NCBI RefSeq assembly: GCF_000346465.2
Contig: NC_034016.1
Coordinates: 15,926,730-15,990,729, forward strand
DNA from: Prunus persica
Taxonomy: Eukaryota; Streptophyta; Magnoliopsida; Rosales; Rosaceae
Reading direction: 5' to 3'
Length of the DNA: 64,000 bases
How positions within the stretch are numbered: the stretch's first letter is position 1; the number at the start of each line of letters is the position of its first letter. Position numbers and translations under genes: made by a program. This document shows positions 49,885-63,912 of this stretch, piece after piece. The notes beneath the pieces were generated by a model that did no database searches, had not been told where the DNA came from, and saw only the letters and a list, made by a program, of their open reading frames with translations.

Positions 49885-52656
49885 TTAAACACTCTCCGTG
49901 GCATCTCTTCCTGACTCTTCTGTACCCTGTGCTGCACCCAACCTCTCAGCTGCCAGTCTTTCTTCGAGTGCTCGAGCCCCTCTTTCTCTGCAAAAGGCAG
50001 TTCAGTCACAAATGAACATTTTTTTTCCCACTAAAGTTATTTGATTATGCTGGAAGGGAGCAATAAATTCCTTTTTCTTTAATAGTGATACACTTACGGG
50101 CATTATTGAAGCCGGAAGGGGGCTACAGAAATTCTGTCACAGTACAAACCTCTTCACTAATTTGCATATTTATTTGTGTATTTTATTTGCAGACTATCAT
50201 ACCGTCTAGTGAACATGAATACCAAAACTGTTTGTAGTATTGAGAACAGAAATGCTACCTCCTTCTAGATGCTTCAATGGGGTCGGATCCAGGCAATGTG
50301 GTGCCTCCAAGGGTATAACCTTGGGATTCGCTGGAAGCTTCAAATCTTCCACAGAGCATCCGATGGAATATAGATGCAACAGGATCAATGACTGGTCTGT
50401 GACAATTAGCAAGAGACACTTGAGAAATGGCAACCTACGAAAATTATTTTGAAGAGTTTCAAAATAATAACAATTATTCACCTTAAAAATTCAGGGAAGA
50501 ATGTAGAAAATGCAAAATCATCACTTGGGTCACCCTTGAGTTTAGTTTCTGGTTTCCTCTGCCAGTATCTGAGATAAACCCAGCTAATATAGGTGCCAAA
50601 TATTAAAATGGGAAGATATGTTGCTGACTGTGCTGTCCAGAAGCTTATGGCAATGGACAACAATATAGAGAGAGATGGTAACCACTGCACATAATTGAAA
50701 CAACAGCAAATTGGGGGTTATAGGACTATTAATTAACCTGCAGAAATTTTCATTAAAACATCATTTTCAAAAGTCCACACCTTAGATTTTATCTTCAATA
50801 AAGGCAACTCCTGATCAGGGATGATTTGCTTGATGCCAACCAAGAAACCTGAAAGGACCCCATAGAAGCCAGAAAGAGGCAGATAGCTGGCACAAACGAA
50901 CAAAAGAAAGTTGCAATATTATGCATGAGATAAAATAAATGATCAAACCAGGCTAACACATGTACAAACATTATTATATACAATTTCATAGATGGACAAT
51001 GGAAGATATGTGTTGACAGTTTAAAAAATGATCCGTTTCAAAATTTGTGTGCTATTAGAGTTAGATCTGAATTGCCAATATATCAGCTTGAAAGGAAGAC
51101 TTTTTTTTTCCTATTTCTAACAAACCAACATGCTACAGAATACCAGATAAAAAGAAGCAATAAAGCTGAAAAAGTAGGGAGAAAGAAAGACAAAAATATG
51201 AATCACTGGCATCCCCATAACTTTTTATTTCTCTGAATGTTTAATGTTATCTTAGTAGTGTACTTACAGGTAATTTTCGTTCATCGTAATGTAGTACAAC
51301 GCAATAGCAGTGATGAAAGTGCATATGGAAGTTAGGAAGTTAACTACAAAGATGAACTTCAAGAACTCCCTAGAACCCCACACAGGTTCAAGCAGCTTCC
51401 CAATAAAAAGAAGACCAAGAGTGCTAACAACAACCTGTTAAATAAGTGTAAAAGTCAGTACTATTTCTTAAATGTAAAAAAAGAGAATCTGTCAGGTACA
51501 GAAATCTCAGGCAATATATGACTACAGCACACAAAAACTGTTTATCGAATAAGAAGCACATACCCCATATACTGATTGCTCAATGTAACCGGCTGTTAGG
51601 AGGTTCCAGACAAAAGGAATAGTCCTACAACACAGAAGTTTGGATTAGAATTAAGCTGCAGGTAAGAGGTTCCAAATCTAAAGAGGTGAGCTGTCTCTTC
51701 CTCTTTATTGGAGTGAACGAGCATAGGGATATGCAAAATTAACTCTCTTAAAAAAAATGCAAAATTAATCATGTGATGAACCCCAAACCCCAAAATATTA
51801 TGATTATAAGTCCTCTATTACATTACTCGGAATGAAATTCCATTAGAAAAATAAAATTATAAAGAAAAAAGAAGGCATAAAGTGATAAAAGCACAGACAT
51901 GTGGAGACCAATGGGAGAAGCCCAAACAGCCTCAAACAGAGAGGTGCAACGACTACTGGGGTCAATAATGCATCATCTGATTCAAATTTTTCAGGAGAAG
52001 GCACTAAGCTTCACTACAAAATCAACTTCTAAATTTTTGCAAAATCCAGAATCTAAGGGAAAACAAAATCAACTAGTCAAAGGACCATCTAAGATAAAAC
52101 TGCAGAGATTACTTGGCCAATAATATCCCATGCCCCTTGTAATATAAATATGGAACATACAAAGGGTTAGGGTTATCATATAATTGCAATGCCACTAAAG
52201 CAGGGCCAACAACCTGAGCTGAGTTTCAGATCAACCCATAAGCAAACGCTTGAAAACATCCTTTTTCACAAAAGTTTCACAAAACCCATCACTGGAAACA
52301 CAGATTTATGCACTATTTCACTATTCATTTTGGTTAATCTCCAATCCAAAAGCCAACCCACAACACAAAAGCCAACCCAAATTGAACACGGACGCAAAAT
52401 CGAGAGAAAGACGAAACCTGGCGGGAATGAGCGCTAGATAATTAACGGCCTGAGGGAGAAACTGAACCACAATGTGTCCTCCAATAAGCACCACCGCTAA
52501 GCCCTTGCATAGCCGAGTGAACCCAGAGAATGCACCCGCGCCCTGCAAGCCCACCACTCAGAAATTCAATTGAAAAACGCAAATCAGAAGAAAAGAAAAG
52601 AAAAGAGAGGAGAAATTGTGCGTTTTGCTTACCACTGAGAGTGATGGAGTGCTCAT
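49885..52656 (-). CDS. RBL19: Rhomboid-like protein 19 / TMEM115 family membrane protein
   Basis: Multi-pass Golgi-type membrane protein related to human TMEM115, which functions in Golgi-to-ER retrograde traffic; the family is rhomboid-like but regarded as non-proteolytic. Eight exons on the minus strand: 52656-52633, 52542-52418, 51624-51564, 51434-51268, 50886-50781, 50684-50482, 50396-50259, 49987-49885. All have GT-AG borders and join in frame to 308 residues, close to the plant family. The N-terminus is MSTPSLSV then GAGAFSGFTRLCKGLAVVL. Hydrophobic segments follow (VVLIGGHIVVQFL, VVVSTLGLLFIG, FIFVVNFLTSICTFITAIAL, SGFYGVLSGFLVGI, SILLSIAISFW, YLPILIFGTYISWVYL). The conserved block KGDPSDDFAFSTFFPEFLRP leads to a charged cytosolic tail (GARALEERLAAERL). 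Exon 1 has only 24 coding bases. Confidence 0.93.
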
Positions 52657-54240
52657 GGCGCGTGGTCGTTGGACGTTGGATTTGGAGCGGTGATTTGAGA
52701 TCGGAGTATCAGAGTTTGGGTTTAGCAAGGAAGGTTTGGGATTTGTACAAATTGTGGATCAGTCCGATCCGCGAAGGAGTTGAATTGAAACAGGCGGTGA
52801 ATATTAATATAAAAATTGCTGTGATTGGGTGAAGGCGCGACCAATGTTCAGATTGGATTGAGTTACAAGGTTTCCCAAATGTACATTTGTTTTTCATTTT
52901 GTCTATTTCGTCACGTTAATAGATGAAATTTAACATGAAATATATAACTGCCACACATGAGTACGAGGGCATTTTTGTGTTATCAGTCAAAATGTACATC
53001 TATTTTTCTTGATAATGTTAGATTAGATTTATAAGTATTCAGATTTATAAGTCTTAGATTTTTTTCATTGGGTTTTCTGTGACAAGGTTTTGATGAGACC
53101 ATGTTTGTTCGTTTGAGTCTGTAACCTTAGACAGCTGAATGAAACCTTATTATTTCTTAAAAAAATAAAAATAAAATAAAAACACACACACTAAGCAAAA
53201 TTACAAGACCAAAACAGAAATTGTACCAAACCACAAAACCTAAAATGTAATTTGGGATTCATTTTATTCGAAAAGTTCAACTCTAGCCAATTTAGCTAAA
53301 AACAAAAAGAAACTAGTTTTAAAAGAGTATACTCTAATTTCCATATTCTTAAACTCACCCGCTCTTAAGAATAAATAAATAAATAGAGATGTTGTATATA
53401 TCGTGTTGAATTGGGAAGATTCAACTATTATTTTTGTTCACCAAAAATTTGGAATTAAAATTTTGAAAACAATGCCTAAAATAATTCCAGAGGAATTGTT
53501 TCATAAACATGTTCCATGCTAAAACGTCACATATGATATGAAGGAGAGTGATAAGGCATCTCTTTATGTATATGGTCTTCCATGAAGAAAATTGATTTTC
53601 TACGCAATAATATCTTGAACTATAGACTTTTGTCTCAAACAGCCATATGATTGCAATCATTCAACAAGAAGATGGATTAGAATTTGCTTTCACATATCAA
53701 CTACCAAAAAAAAAAAAAAGGAAAAACAGTTTGGATCTGTTACAACATGGGAAAGAATCCAATATTTTGCACGTCTTCTATTTGCAGACATGCCTACCAC
53801 CATCTACACAAACATTAATGAGATGTTGATCTCTTACATGCCATCTCATGTATTCAACCCTAAAACATGCTCCAAAATCTGTAGACACTTCTCACCGTTT
53901 AATATATGTATTAGGTTAGATATGGACTGTTCACATACCTCACCATTTTATACTTCTCGCCAGCTTGCAATGCCGTCCTTGATCCGCCTTCATCATCACA
54001 TTTGCGGCTCTGTTTTTGTAAGTACAAATGGTGATTGAAGAAATGATAGCTTTGCATGGGATCCTGAGTTCAATGCAAGTACTAAGCCTGGTGCGGCCTT
54101 AACACCTTAATCCAACTCAAGCAGTGAAAATACCAATATCCCTCTTATCCTCCTATCAGTTGCTCTAAAGAACACTGCGAGTGGAAGCCTGCACTCTTAG
54201 CTTCTCCAAAAAATGGCTCTATGGGAGTTGAATATGAGCA
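52657..54240. other. Spacer between RBL19-like and ABC1K genes
   Basis: It contains the RBL19-like promoter on the left and the ABC1K 3' UTR on the right. AT-rich with A-runs; no other gene was seen. Confidence 0.5.
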
Positions 54241-57200
54241 TCATGGGATCGCATATTGCTTTCGAGCAAAAGATATGGGGCTCAAGTAAGCTTCAGAGAA
54301 GGATACTAAAGCACGATGGCAAGCCAAAGCTAAAGCTGTGGTAAACATTACAAATGAAGTCCAGTAGAACCTCAGCATCAAAATTGGATTTTTCCTTGCA
54401 GAGTTTAGTACATTTGAGAAAATCACTTTGAGCCGACGATCTCTGAAGATGGTACGGTAATCATAAATGGGAGTTCTGGAAGATGGTTCTAGATCTCTGT
54501 TGTCATGCGCACTTGCCAATCTCAGATCAGAACTATACCGAGTTGTTGCAATGCCCCGTCCAAATGCCGTAAACATCCATTGATATAGAATGTCTGCAAT
54601 GACACTGCAAAATTGCTGGCGGAAGAACTTTGCCTTCTTGGATACCATTGCTTGGACCAATGAAGCTCCATCCTATTAGATTCAATTGACAATGAGTTTT
54701 TAGTTCATAGGATAAGATGACAAGTGATAGATCATGGGTAAAAAGCATCATGTTTCACATGTACTTAACCCTCCATCTGCCTATCTCATTGTTACTTAAC
54801 ACTCCATTTGACTATTTCATTCTTACTCATGCAAGATAAAGTCCAAATTCGTTCAGCAAGCCATTGTCCTAGAGAGCTACACCAAAAGGTAGACAATACC
54901 AGAAAATATGATGCCATTGGCAACCATCAAAGTGAACTGGGAACAAGATGAGTTATCACCTCAAATGAAACTAATAGCAGCTAAAGACGATAGTGAGAGA
55001 AGGGAACGAGGAAAACAAGAGTAAAAGTAGAAACCAATTAGAAATGAGATAATGTGTAATACCATACTATCCTTTTAGCCTCTTAACCCTAACATTAAAT
55101 GTGTTATATCCATAATAGGGGTATATTTCACATTTCCTGTGTGATGATTGATAAAGAGAGTCATCTTAACAATATTATAAATACAATGAAAAAAAGGGAC
55201 CAGCATAAGGGGACTCACTGCAGTCATCAACAGTCTTCTGAGCACAACACCCTCTTTGGATGGTAAAAGCCTCAAGACCAAGTTTGCAACATCAACTGCA
55301 CCACTGTCCCTTAGTGGTAAATAGCCAAGGGAAGAATCAGCTTTTGATGCTATCAAACCTTTCCTGCAAAAAAAATATAAGAAACATGAATATTTATTTA
55401 TAAAGACGAGATGCAACCCCAGCAAGTTATCAGGTAAACTAAGAAAGGCTATCAAAAAGGACCAGCATAAGATTTTTGGTAATGATGGATAAGGTATCCT
55501 ATTGTGAGGATGATTAGCATCCCATGCAAACCCTAAAAGCTGTTACTGTGACTATCCACACAAAAACAACAGAAGAGTGCAAAAAAAAAAATCAGTAGCT
55601 GCTAACAGAAAAATAATTTCCCTTCTTCTTTTCTACTTATTCATGGAGTCATGGGCCTTGCATCTGACCAATATTTTGAAGTTCTTAAAGTTCCAAGACA
55701 TATTCGAAGAATAAACTTGTACCTTGGGAATTGGACTCCAAGAAATACAATTTAACATACCTGGCTGCGCCTACTTTTAAGAAAAGAGCAAGCCTCTGCC
55801 ACTGGAACTCCTTCTTTTTGTTAAAAACCACCTGAACCGAACAAATCAAGTAAATCAACAACAAATATACTAAAAATTTGATTTAGGAACCTCACTGGGT
55901 AGATTGTCCTCCAAAAAACCTACCCCTATGCCTTTGATTATCAAACAGAAGTTTGTGAAAACTCAGAAGCATGGAAGACACCAAATGGAGAGTCCAAAAT
56001 TTCTTGTTCGCATGATACCAATACCTACCAAGTCTAAACTAACATGTTTTACACTATAGATTTTACATTACTAAGTATGCAAAGAAATAAAGAAATGCCA
56101 TTAGTATGCGCAAACAGATATAGATGTACTGCAAGTCCATGTGATAACCAACAAAAAGTAAGAGCATAAGCTATGGTTTTTGAGCATTTCTTACCGAATG
56201 TAAAATTTTCCTCGTTGCAGCTGAATTTTCAGTAAGAAGTTTCCGAACAACATAAGGGTATGCAGCTTCAAATGTTTTAAACTTTTTATCTGCAGCTACA
56301 GCTAATCCTGAGACAACACACAAAACACGTAAAATCTATTAAGCTAAACAATCTTTATAAAAACATTGAAAAGTGAAGGATGATTTAGGGGTTGGATGCA
56401 TCACAGAGAGAGCTAGAACCAGCATCAGAAAAATATGAAACAAATTGATATTGGGCAACTTGCTGATTAAGATATGAAGCAAGAAGTCTGAAATCAAGAA
56501 CTGATTCTGGTCTCATAATACTTTACAATCAAGACAGTCCTTGTATCAGCTTGCTGATTCAGAAAGATACAATCAAGATAGTGATTGTGTCAGACTTGCT
56601 TAGGTCACTATCTTGAGGCAGCATACAGGGCATCCAGACAGTAATCATACATCATTATCGTGATTGTACAGGATAGTGATGCATGTAAAAGTAACACAGC
56701 ATAACCAGTATCCTACAGAATACAGATACAAAAAATATATGCAAAAAGCATTTGATGCCCTAAGGCAAGTGAACACTACCTTCGAAGGAAGCAAGAGAAC
56801 GTAGAACAAGTGAATAGTACGGTGGCATGCGAAAATGATACTTGAAGGCTATGGACCAGATTTTACCCAGAACCTTCGGAAAAATTACAGTTACAATCAG
56901 CCTTTAGTAAATATAAAGAAGCAAGTAATATTATGTGTATCATTACTACAGACAGAGGAGCTATTGTTGTAGGAAGACACAATTACAGATTGCAGATAAG
57001 CCAATTTCCGCGTTGTTCAGATGATATTTCATGCTGAAGAATACTTGTAAGTTACTAATATTTACGAGATCAAGACATGATTCTCACCCTGCTGAACTTC
57101 ACATCAGGAATTCCATCTCTAAATTCTACTTCTCCCAGCTCATATTCTAGATCCTAAATCATAATTACAGCTCAACAAGTTAGTTTCCATAGTTAAGAAA

Positions 57201-60200
57201 GAAAGTACAACCTCATTGATTTTCATAAATAAATAACAAACATATTTTTCGAAAGCAGAAATAATAGACACTACATAAAACTGAACCAAAGAAGTTGATA
57301 TGATACCATAGTTACACGCCTGATATTAGTCCCTGGCCTTATGACATCCATTTCGGTCAAGGAATTAACAAGGGATGCCCAATCTCCATTTACTATGTGC
57401 ACTATGGATGCAAGCATAGCAAATTGATGCTTTTTTTCCATCTGACAAAGCAAGCCAAAATCCAAAAACCTGACATAGAAGTCACCAGTAGAAGTGAAAT
57501 GAGCTATAGATGCATACTTAGTTATTTGGGTATAGCAAGTAAAGCTTATTTCTACACAATGACAGTCAAAGGCGTACCCGATTTGTCCTGAGGATGTGTA
57601 ACGCAGGTTTCCAGGATGTGGATCAGCATGCAATAAGCCTGTTTCGAGGAGCTGAACTAAGCATGCCTCCACTCCTTTCTTAACCTACAATAGTCAAACC
57701 ACAATAATCTGTCACTCGGCTGCCTATGATGACATAATATAGGGAGATCATACTACAAACTGAAACACTCAGAAGAATAATTTGACACGTCTTTTATTGG
57801 TGGAATCACTAATTCACTAAGTTAAGAAACCACATTTTCAATGTTATTTTCATTGAACTTAACATAGGATGGCAGCTTACAAATGAATTAAAATAGGATG
57901 TCCATATCTCATCTCCACCACCCTAAGCTAAGGCTGTTTTGTCATATTTCATAACAGTATTATTTTGGCCCCTCAAATCTCAAGTCAGTTCTGACAAAAT
58001 TGATAGCTAATAGCTATCACATAGGCTTTCTAACAGGAATCTGGAATTAACTAGAACCTAAGAAAAGAAGAATCCTGCAATTCAAATTGCATACCAGATC
58101 AAGCAGACGTCTTTTGGCATCAAGTCTTTGCCTCTCTGAATAAGTAGAGCCATTATCAATAGAGCTTCCAGCAGATACAGAGAGTAAATCAGTTGGACTC
58201 TCACCAACAATCCACTCCATTGTCAGAACTCTCTTACGACTTAATTGTTGAAATATTTTTGGCACAAACATGAAGGGAAAGGAGGAATGAGCTTCCTGTA
58301 CATACAGCAACAAACAGTAACTAATAGGAAAGAAGCATCTAACCTGGAAACAAACTAGTAATAAACTTTTACGAGTATGTCTTATCACAGAAAAAGGGAG
58401 CTTCATATGTTATCAAAAGAATTTCACTTCCATCTAAACAAGTAAATGTAACAACCAATTCTGGATTCTACCCAACTTTTTCCTCAACATAACTTCAAAT
58501 AAAGAAATATTTAACGACCAAATAATAAAGGTCCACATCAAGGTTTCTTTCTCCTTTGCTTTACTCTTGTTTCCAAAACTAGCCCTTCACTGTTTATTTA
58601 TTTATTTATTTATTTTTTTTTTTTTTCTCTTCTTCTTTCTGAAACAACATTGTGATAAGAAGTACATCACACTAGGGAAATAACTAACTATTGGGAGATT
58701 AACAATTTTATTCACCTATCTAATACTGATGTCAGTTGATGGTTGGAATCTCATGACCCTATGTCATGTTGATTACCAGTAAAAACTGTAAACAACCCCA
58801 TCCCATTTAGAGCAGGATTGGGAGGTTAACCATTTAATCTGTCCTATAATTTACCCAATTCCTGCAAAATTAATTATTAAACTGCATATCTGCAAGATGA
58901 GGTAGCATTAAGTGTAACTTGAGATGCAATTCTTAGTCTTTTAAAGAAAAGGTTAATTAATACTTTGTAATTACCTTTCATGGTAACCATTATAGTTATT
59001 AAACTCAAATAAATATGCAATTATTACCATAAACTTGGAAGAATTTGAAGCCTCTAAAGTGTAATCCAACTCTCCAACTAAACCTTTCCCAAGCTCATCA
59101 GCATACAGGCGTAGGTCACCTTTTCTCTTCGCTATCTTTTGCAATATCCCAAGCTGAAATGGTTATGTACAACTGAGCACAAGCTTAATGACAAACATAT
59201 ATAGGAAATTAATATTCACCAACACAAGATTAATTGATTCTTTTACAAACCCCTAGGCGAAGAATATATATATCGCGCACTACAATATGACGCAAGTTAG
59301 GCCGTTGAACTTTAATAGCAACATTAAATCCATCAAGAGTATGCCCACGGTAGACCTAGAATGTGTAAAACATCAAGCAAATAAGAAATAAACTCGAAAA
59401 CATAATGATTATAAATAATTCTACATCAATTAAATGCACACATATGTATGTGTTATATACACCTGACCAAAAGATGCTGCAGCCTCGGGTTCCCCAGAAA
59501 TGTAGCTAAATAATGACTCTACAGGAGATCCTAATTCTTCTTCGATAATTTTCATAGCCACATCCCTGGGAAACGGAGGAATTTGATCATGCAGCTCAGA
59601 CAATGCCTGCAATCATAAACCAAAGAAGACAAGATGAACAAAATATCCAGCATTCGAGTTATTTCAAGGTAAAGATGAGGAAACAACAAAATATCTTGCA
59701 TGAAAAAAGATAATATTCAGAAGAACTTTCAAATTGAGGAAAAAGAAACCACAAACAAAATGGTATTGTAATAATTGAAGCCACTTACAGAAACACAAAA
59801 GCGCACCAGCATACAACCACAAAGAAAAACATCATTAGATTAAAGTCCACACATATCAATGCAAAACAGGATGAGAAGAATTGGATAATTTTTAGTAAAT
59901 TTATTTTTTTTCGTTTGCTATACTGACATGGTAAAAGGACATTGACTGCACATGAAAGTTGAAACCTTTACACTTGACGGAAAATACATAGAAGTGTGTT
60001 ATAAATATATGATTTCAAATTGGTGGCAGATAATGTACTAATATTCAAATAAATAAAAACAAAAATAGAAGATATAGTTCTATACAATCTAACCTTGGAA
60101 ATTTCAGCACCAATAATGTCTGGCCTGGTGGAAAGGGACTGACCAACTGCATCAGCAAGCAAATGCATGTAACTAGCATATTGGCAATGTTGTGACTGCA

Positions 60201-62354
60201 GGGGAAAGTAGAAGTCCTAGTATATAATTTGAAGAGCAATATGTAGAATATCGATAGAGTAAATTTTTAAAGAACATAACAAGAAAGATGAGAATTGCAG
60301 CTTTAATGCACAGAAAAACTTCAACTAGATAGACTTTCTCACCTTTGATAAAAGTGGGACCCAGGTTTAGCATAGTTTCTTTTAACACCATTCCAAAATT
60401 GTATTGTGATACATTCTCATTAATTCCCTCATCCAAACTTGGTCTTAACAACTTCTTTATCCCAGAGGTCCGAATTCTGATTGCAGCAGAAGCAAAGGAG
60501 GAAAATACCTTACAACACACAACATAGGGAACCCAATAAGGATTTATTTTATCAAATAGCCCAAATAAAAGCTTTTGCATAACAATCAGATAGCAGACCC
60601 TGAACTAAATAACAAGCCAGAAAAAAGATAGACATCTAACAGGCAGGTATAACCCAAGAACATGTTTTATGTTTTCCAATTTACAGTTCCACAATCCAAG
60701 AAGATGTGGTGGATCTTTGAAGAAAAAACAGTATTTTACAAGTCAAGATTGGTACACTGTTATGAGGGAGCTCAAAAAATTAGGAAAAGTGTCAACAGTG
60801 TTGACTGTAGTTGCTGTAATTTCACTTACAAGCACCCTCATCCTACACAGGATGCAATTAAAATAAGAACTCTAGCAAACTGGTGTTTTAATCAGTAATA
60901 TAAACAGATTTTAGAAATAAAAAAAAGGAAAGAAGACTTCAAATTTACTGGGGAAAGAGTATTTTGGACTACAATAAATACATGCTTGAAATGTTATAAA
61001 AGATTGGAACCAAAGAACTAGCCAACTTAGTGGGCCAGGCCTAGCAGTGCCAAATATCAGTTCAGTATAACTTAAATCCAAAAGTGTGCCATTGGAAGAG
61101 CCTCTAGAAAAGGAAACTTAGTACTAGATAACTCACCAATCTAAGAAGGCAAGAGGCACACCAACAAAGCATTGGATATCTCAAAGTTAATTATCTATTA
61201 GATATTGAACCTACCTCAAGAAGTCTGAAGGCCACTACATGGGGCCTGCACCTGAAATAATCACCAACACTTTCTGGATCATAGACTTCAGGAAGTGGCT
61301 TAGACCAAACCTTAGACAGATAATAAAAGTATAGAGCATATGCCTCGAAAGCCTTGAGATCAGCCATGAACAAATCAACACCAGAGAGTTCTGCCAGAGG
61401 ATAGATTTCCAACATCAATTTCAACTAAACAAGGTATAAGTTCCAAGTTTCGAACGGGATCGCACAAAATGATAATTTAAGCATTAGATAATCATATGAA
61501 GAGGGCAATATATTTTTAGTCAAAAATATTGGCAACCCAAATTTGCTACACTTGAGTTCTTTCCATCCTTATTAGAATGTCATTGGCAAAACACTACATG
61601 GTATGGATACATGATTACTTGAGAACAAAACCTATTTTTCCTAGAACAGGAATCAGAGGAAACCTAGTAAGACAAGACCAATCTAGTCCTAACACAAAAA
61701 AAACTGATGGGAGGAGGACTGACAGAATTACTTGACAAAATCAATAACCAAGTGATTAATCTTATACTTCGTCAAAGCTTTGTAATTACATAAAAGGGTG
61801 AGACTTTACACATTTGCAGCTGTTTGTTAATGAAATCAGAACCAATCTGTCAAATTAAGCAAACTATGTTATAGTTTCTGACCCCTTAGCCAACCCACCA
61901 CACTCGCTCACTCCACTTGGCCAAAATTTAAAAAAAATCACAAAATTTGCAGTAGGAACTTCATTCATTTCCAAACTTGCAAATCTTTAGCAAGAAAAAG
62001 GTATGTAGAAGATGGTACTTAACCAGGATAGGAAGGTTGAGGCCAAGAAGGAGCTGGCAATGGAGGCGCATTGGGGTCTTCGAGGTTGCGAAGCCACACG
62101 ATGTCATCTAGGGTTTTGGAAACCTCTGGAATTCGAAAAGCCTTATTAGCCCACTGAATCCCACTCCCAATCCCCCGCTTCAGAAATTCCACGTCCTTGC
62201 GAAACACCTGACCCAAGTGACCGAAGTCCCCCAGAGGTCGCCCCTGCCTCGCACGCTTGCCCTTCGACGTCATTTCGGAGGCGCCCGTCGACCTCAGCAT
62301 GCACACCGGCTTAAACGACAGCGACAACGATGCTGCTAGCGCTGTCGTCGCCAT
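54241..62354 (-). CDS. ABC1K: Plastid-type ABC1K (aarF/UbiB) atypical kinase
   Basis: ABC1/ADCK/UbiB family; plant plastid members act on prenylquinone metabolism, plastoglobules and light-stress tolerance. Sixteen exons (minus): 62354-62024, 61390-61215, 60508-60343, 60146-60094, 59606-59463, 59355-59251, 59153-59028, 58295-58095, 57684-57578, 57469-57307, 57153-57088, 56873-56780, 56307-56195, 55831-55761, 55363-55219, 54672-54241. They join in frame to 830 residues. The N-terminus (MATTALAASLSLSF) looks like a chloroplast transit peptide. Family motifs: KVGQSLSTRPD (K224), the Ala-rich loop AAASFGQ (284-290) replacing the Gly-rich loop, VAIK (K305), GELD (E353, D355), HADPHPGN (453-460) and FLDFG (471-475). 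All invariant residues are intact. The C-terminal third includes a hydrophobic stretch (SFVMFTTALALAC). The family number was not assigned. Confidence 0.94.
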
Positions 62355-63512
62355 TACTGGCCTGCGAGCGAGAGCTGCTGCGTGACGGGAAAATGGGGGT
62401 TAATTAGTTGTTAATGTTGTTTAATTGGTTTGTTTAAGGATGTGATTGGTTTTGGGATGGGGACTCATCGCAGTGACGATGATGAAGACGACGAACAAGA
62501 GAAGAACGAGTGGCAATGGAGAAAGCGTTGTGGATGCCTCGTGGCCACGGTAAACCGGTTAGATGGGCTTAATCTGCTGCTTTCGTGTATACCGTAAGAT
62601 TTTAGCACGGGGGTGTTGGTTGGTTCCAGTCTGTTCCTGACCAGTAACACCTTGACACGTAGACAAGCTCACGAGTGTAGACAATCGATAATTAAGAAAT
62701 CTTACTTTTTGAACTTATAGTTGGCCGTTATTAGGAGAATAAAACTACAGTATATGTATACATTTGTTGGGTCCCAACGCTATGTCATTTTTGGTGACTG
62801 AGATTTTTTTTTTCTTCAAAATTTTGTGACTGAGATTGAATTGGATATTGGATTATGAGGTTGATTAACGGTAATTTAATGATGTGTTTGATGCTACTCA
62901 TCCATCCGAATCATAATCCTACTACATTTGGCCCTAACAAGATTAGGCATTATTCAATCCACGTTGTTTAGATCGCCAAATATTTAACTAGGGTCGTAAA
63001 TCATATTGAGTCATATCATCTATCCCACCAAATGAACTATATTTGTACATAAACGTGACATGACTATTTTGGGAGTTTTTACACTAAAACGGCAAAAGAT
63101 TTATTAATTAATTAGCATATAGGACATTGTTGGGTTAATTAAATGAATTGTTGAGTTAAACTAAAAAGTTACTTATAAATGGAAGAATTTCAATCGTAAA
63201 TTCGATGAAACTCACTAAAACATCCATGTCAATCAATTCGTATAAACAACTAATCTTAGCACTTTAATTAGTCGAAGAATTGTACGTGCGTTCTTTTGTG
63301 TTTTCCATTTTAATTAAGCTAGTACTTTGCTTTTTCTTCATCTTGAATTCTTCAGTCTTCCGTTTGCTAAGCATTTTACCATTTCACCCTTAACTTCTGT
63401 GCTTGCAGATGGGTTAGATTTTCAAGCAGAACTCAACCTGCACCACACATATAAGATTTGACCTATCAACTGGGATATTCCACACATGGCCACCTATTTG
63501 GATTGACAGAAT
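62355..63512. other. Shared divergent promoter region of ABC1K and LHCA1
   Basis: A 1.36 kb interval between two start codons facing away from each other (including the LHCA1 proximal promoter listed next). Apart from AT-rich sequence I see no exon or repeat. Confidence 0.5.
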
Positions 63513-63586
63513 CCACGTGGCCCAATAATAGAGCACAAGCAAGCAGCATTAGCCAATCACAATCCACATTTGGATTCTTCTATATC
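63513..63586 (+). promoter_or_regulatory. LHCA1 proximal promoter: G-box, CCAAT, TATA-like
   Basis: CCACGTGG (63513-63520) is a perfect G-box, the usual light-responsive site for HY5/PIF-type factors. AGCCAATCAC carries a CCAAT box (63553-63557) and TATATC (63581-63586) is a candidate core element about 130 bases before the ATG. Order and spacing resemble promoters of light-harvesting genes; function is inferred. Confidence 0.5.
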
Positions 63587-63712
63587 TCCCACAAGTTGTG
63601 TACCCTCTACTACTAGTATTCCTTGCCACTCCTTCCACCTCCCATATTCTAAGTCTCCCCTTCTTCCTCCTCCCACAGACCAAAAATCTTGCAGGCATTC
63701 ATTTGTTCATTA

Positions 63713-63912
63713 ATGGCTTCCAACACTTTGATGAGCTGTGGCATCGCCACCACAGCCTTCCCTTCAGTCCTCTCATCCTCCAAGTCTAAATTTGCCACCA
63801 GTGCAGTCCAGCTCCCCAGTGTTGGTGCCAATGCCTCCTCCAGGTTCTCCATGTCCGCTGATTGGATGCCCGGCCAGCCGAGACCTCCTTATCTAGACGG
63901 CTCTGCACCCGG
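63713..63912 (+). CDS. LHCA1: Photosystem I chlorophyll a/b-binding protein LHCA1, exon 1
   Basis: First exon of the PSI antenna protein Lhca1, a thylakoid protein that pairs with Lhca4 in LHCI. It encodes MASNTLMSCGIATTAFPSVL, a Ser-rich transit peptide, then the mature N-terminus SADWMPGQPRPPYLDGSAPG, which is characteristic of Lhca1 rather than other Lhca or Lhcb proteins. The exon stops after two bases of the final Gly codon at a GTAACG donor (63913). The three transmembrane helices and chlorophyll ligands lie beyond the window. The ATG at 63713 is the first in the inferred transcript. Confidence 0.93.
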
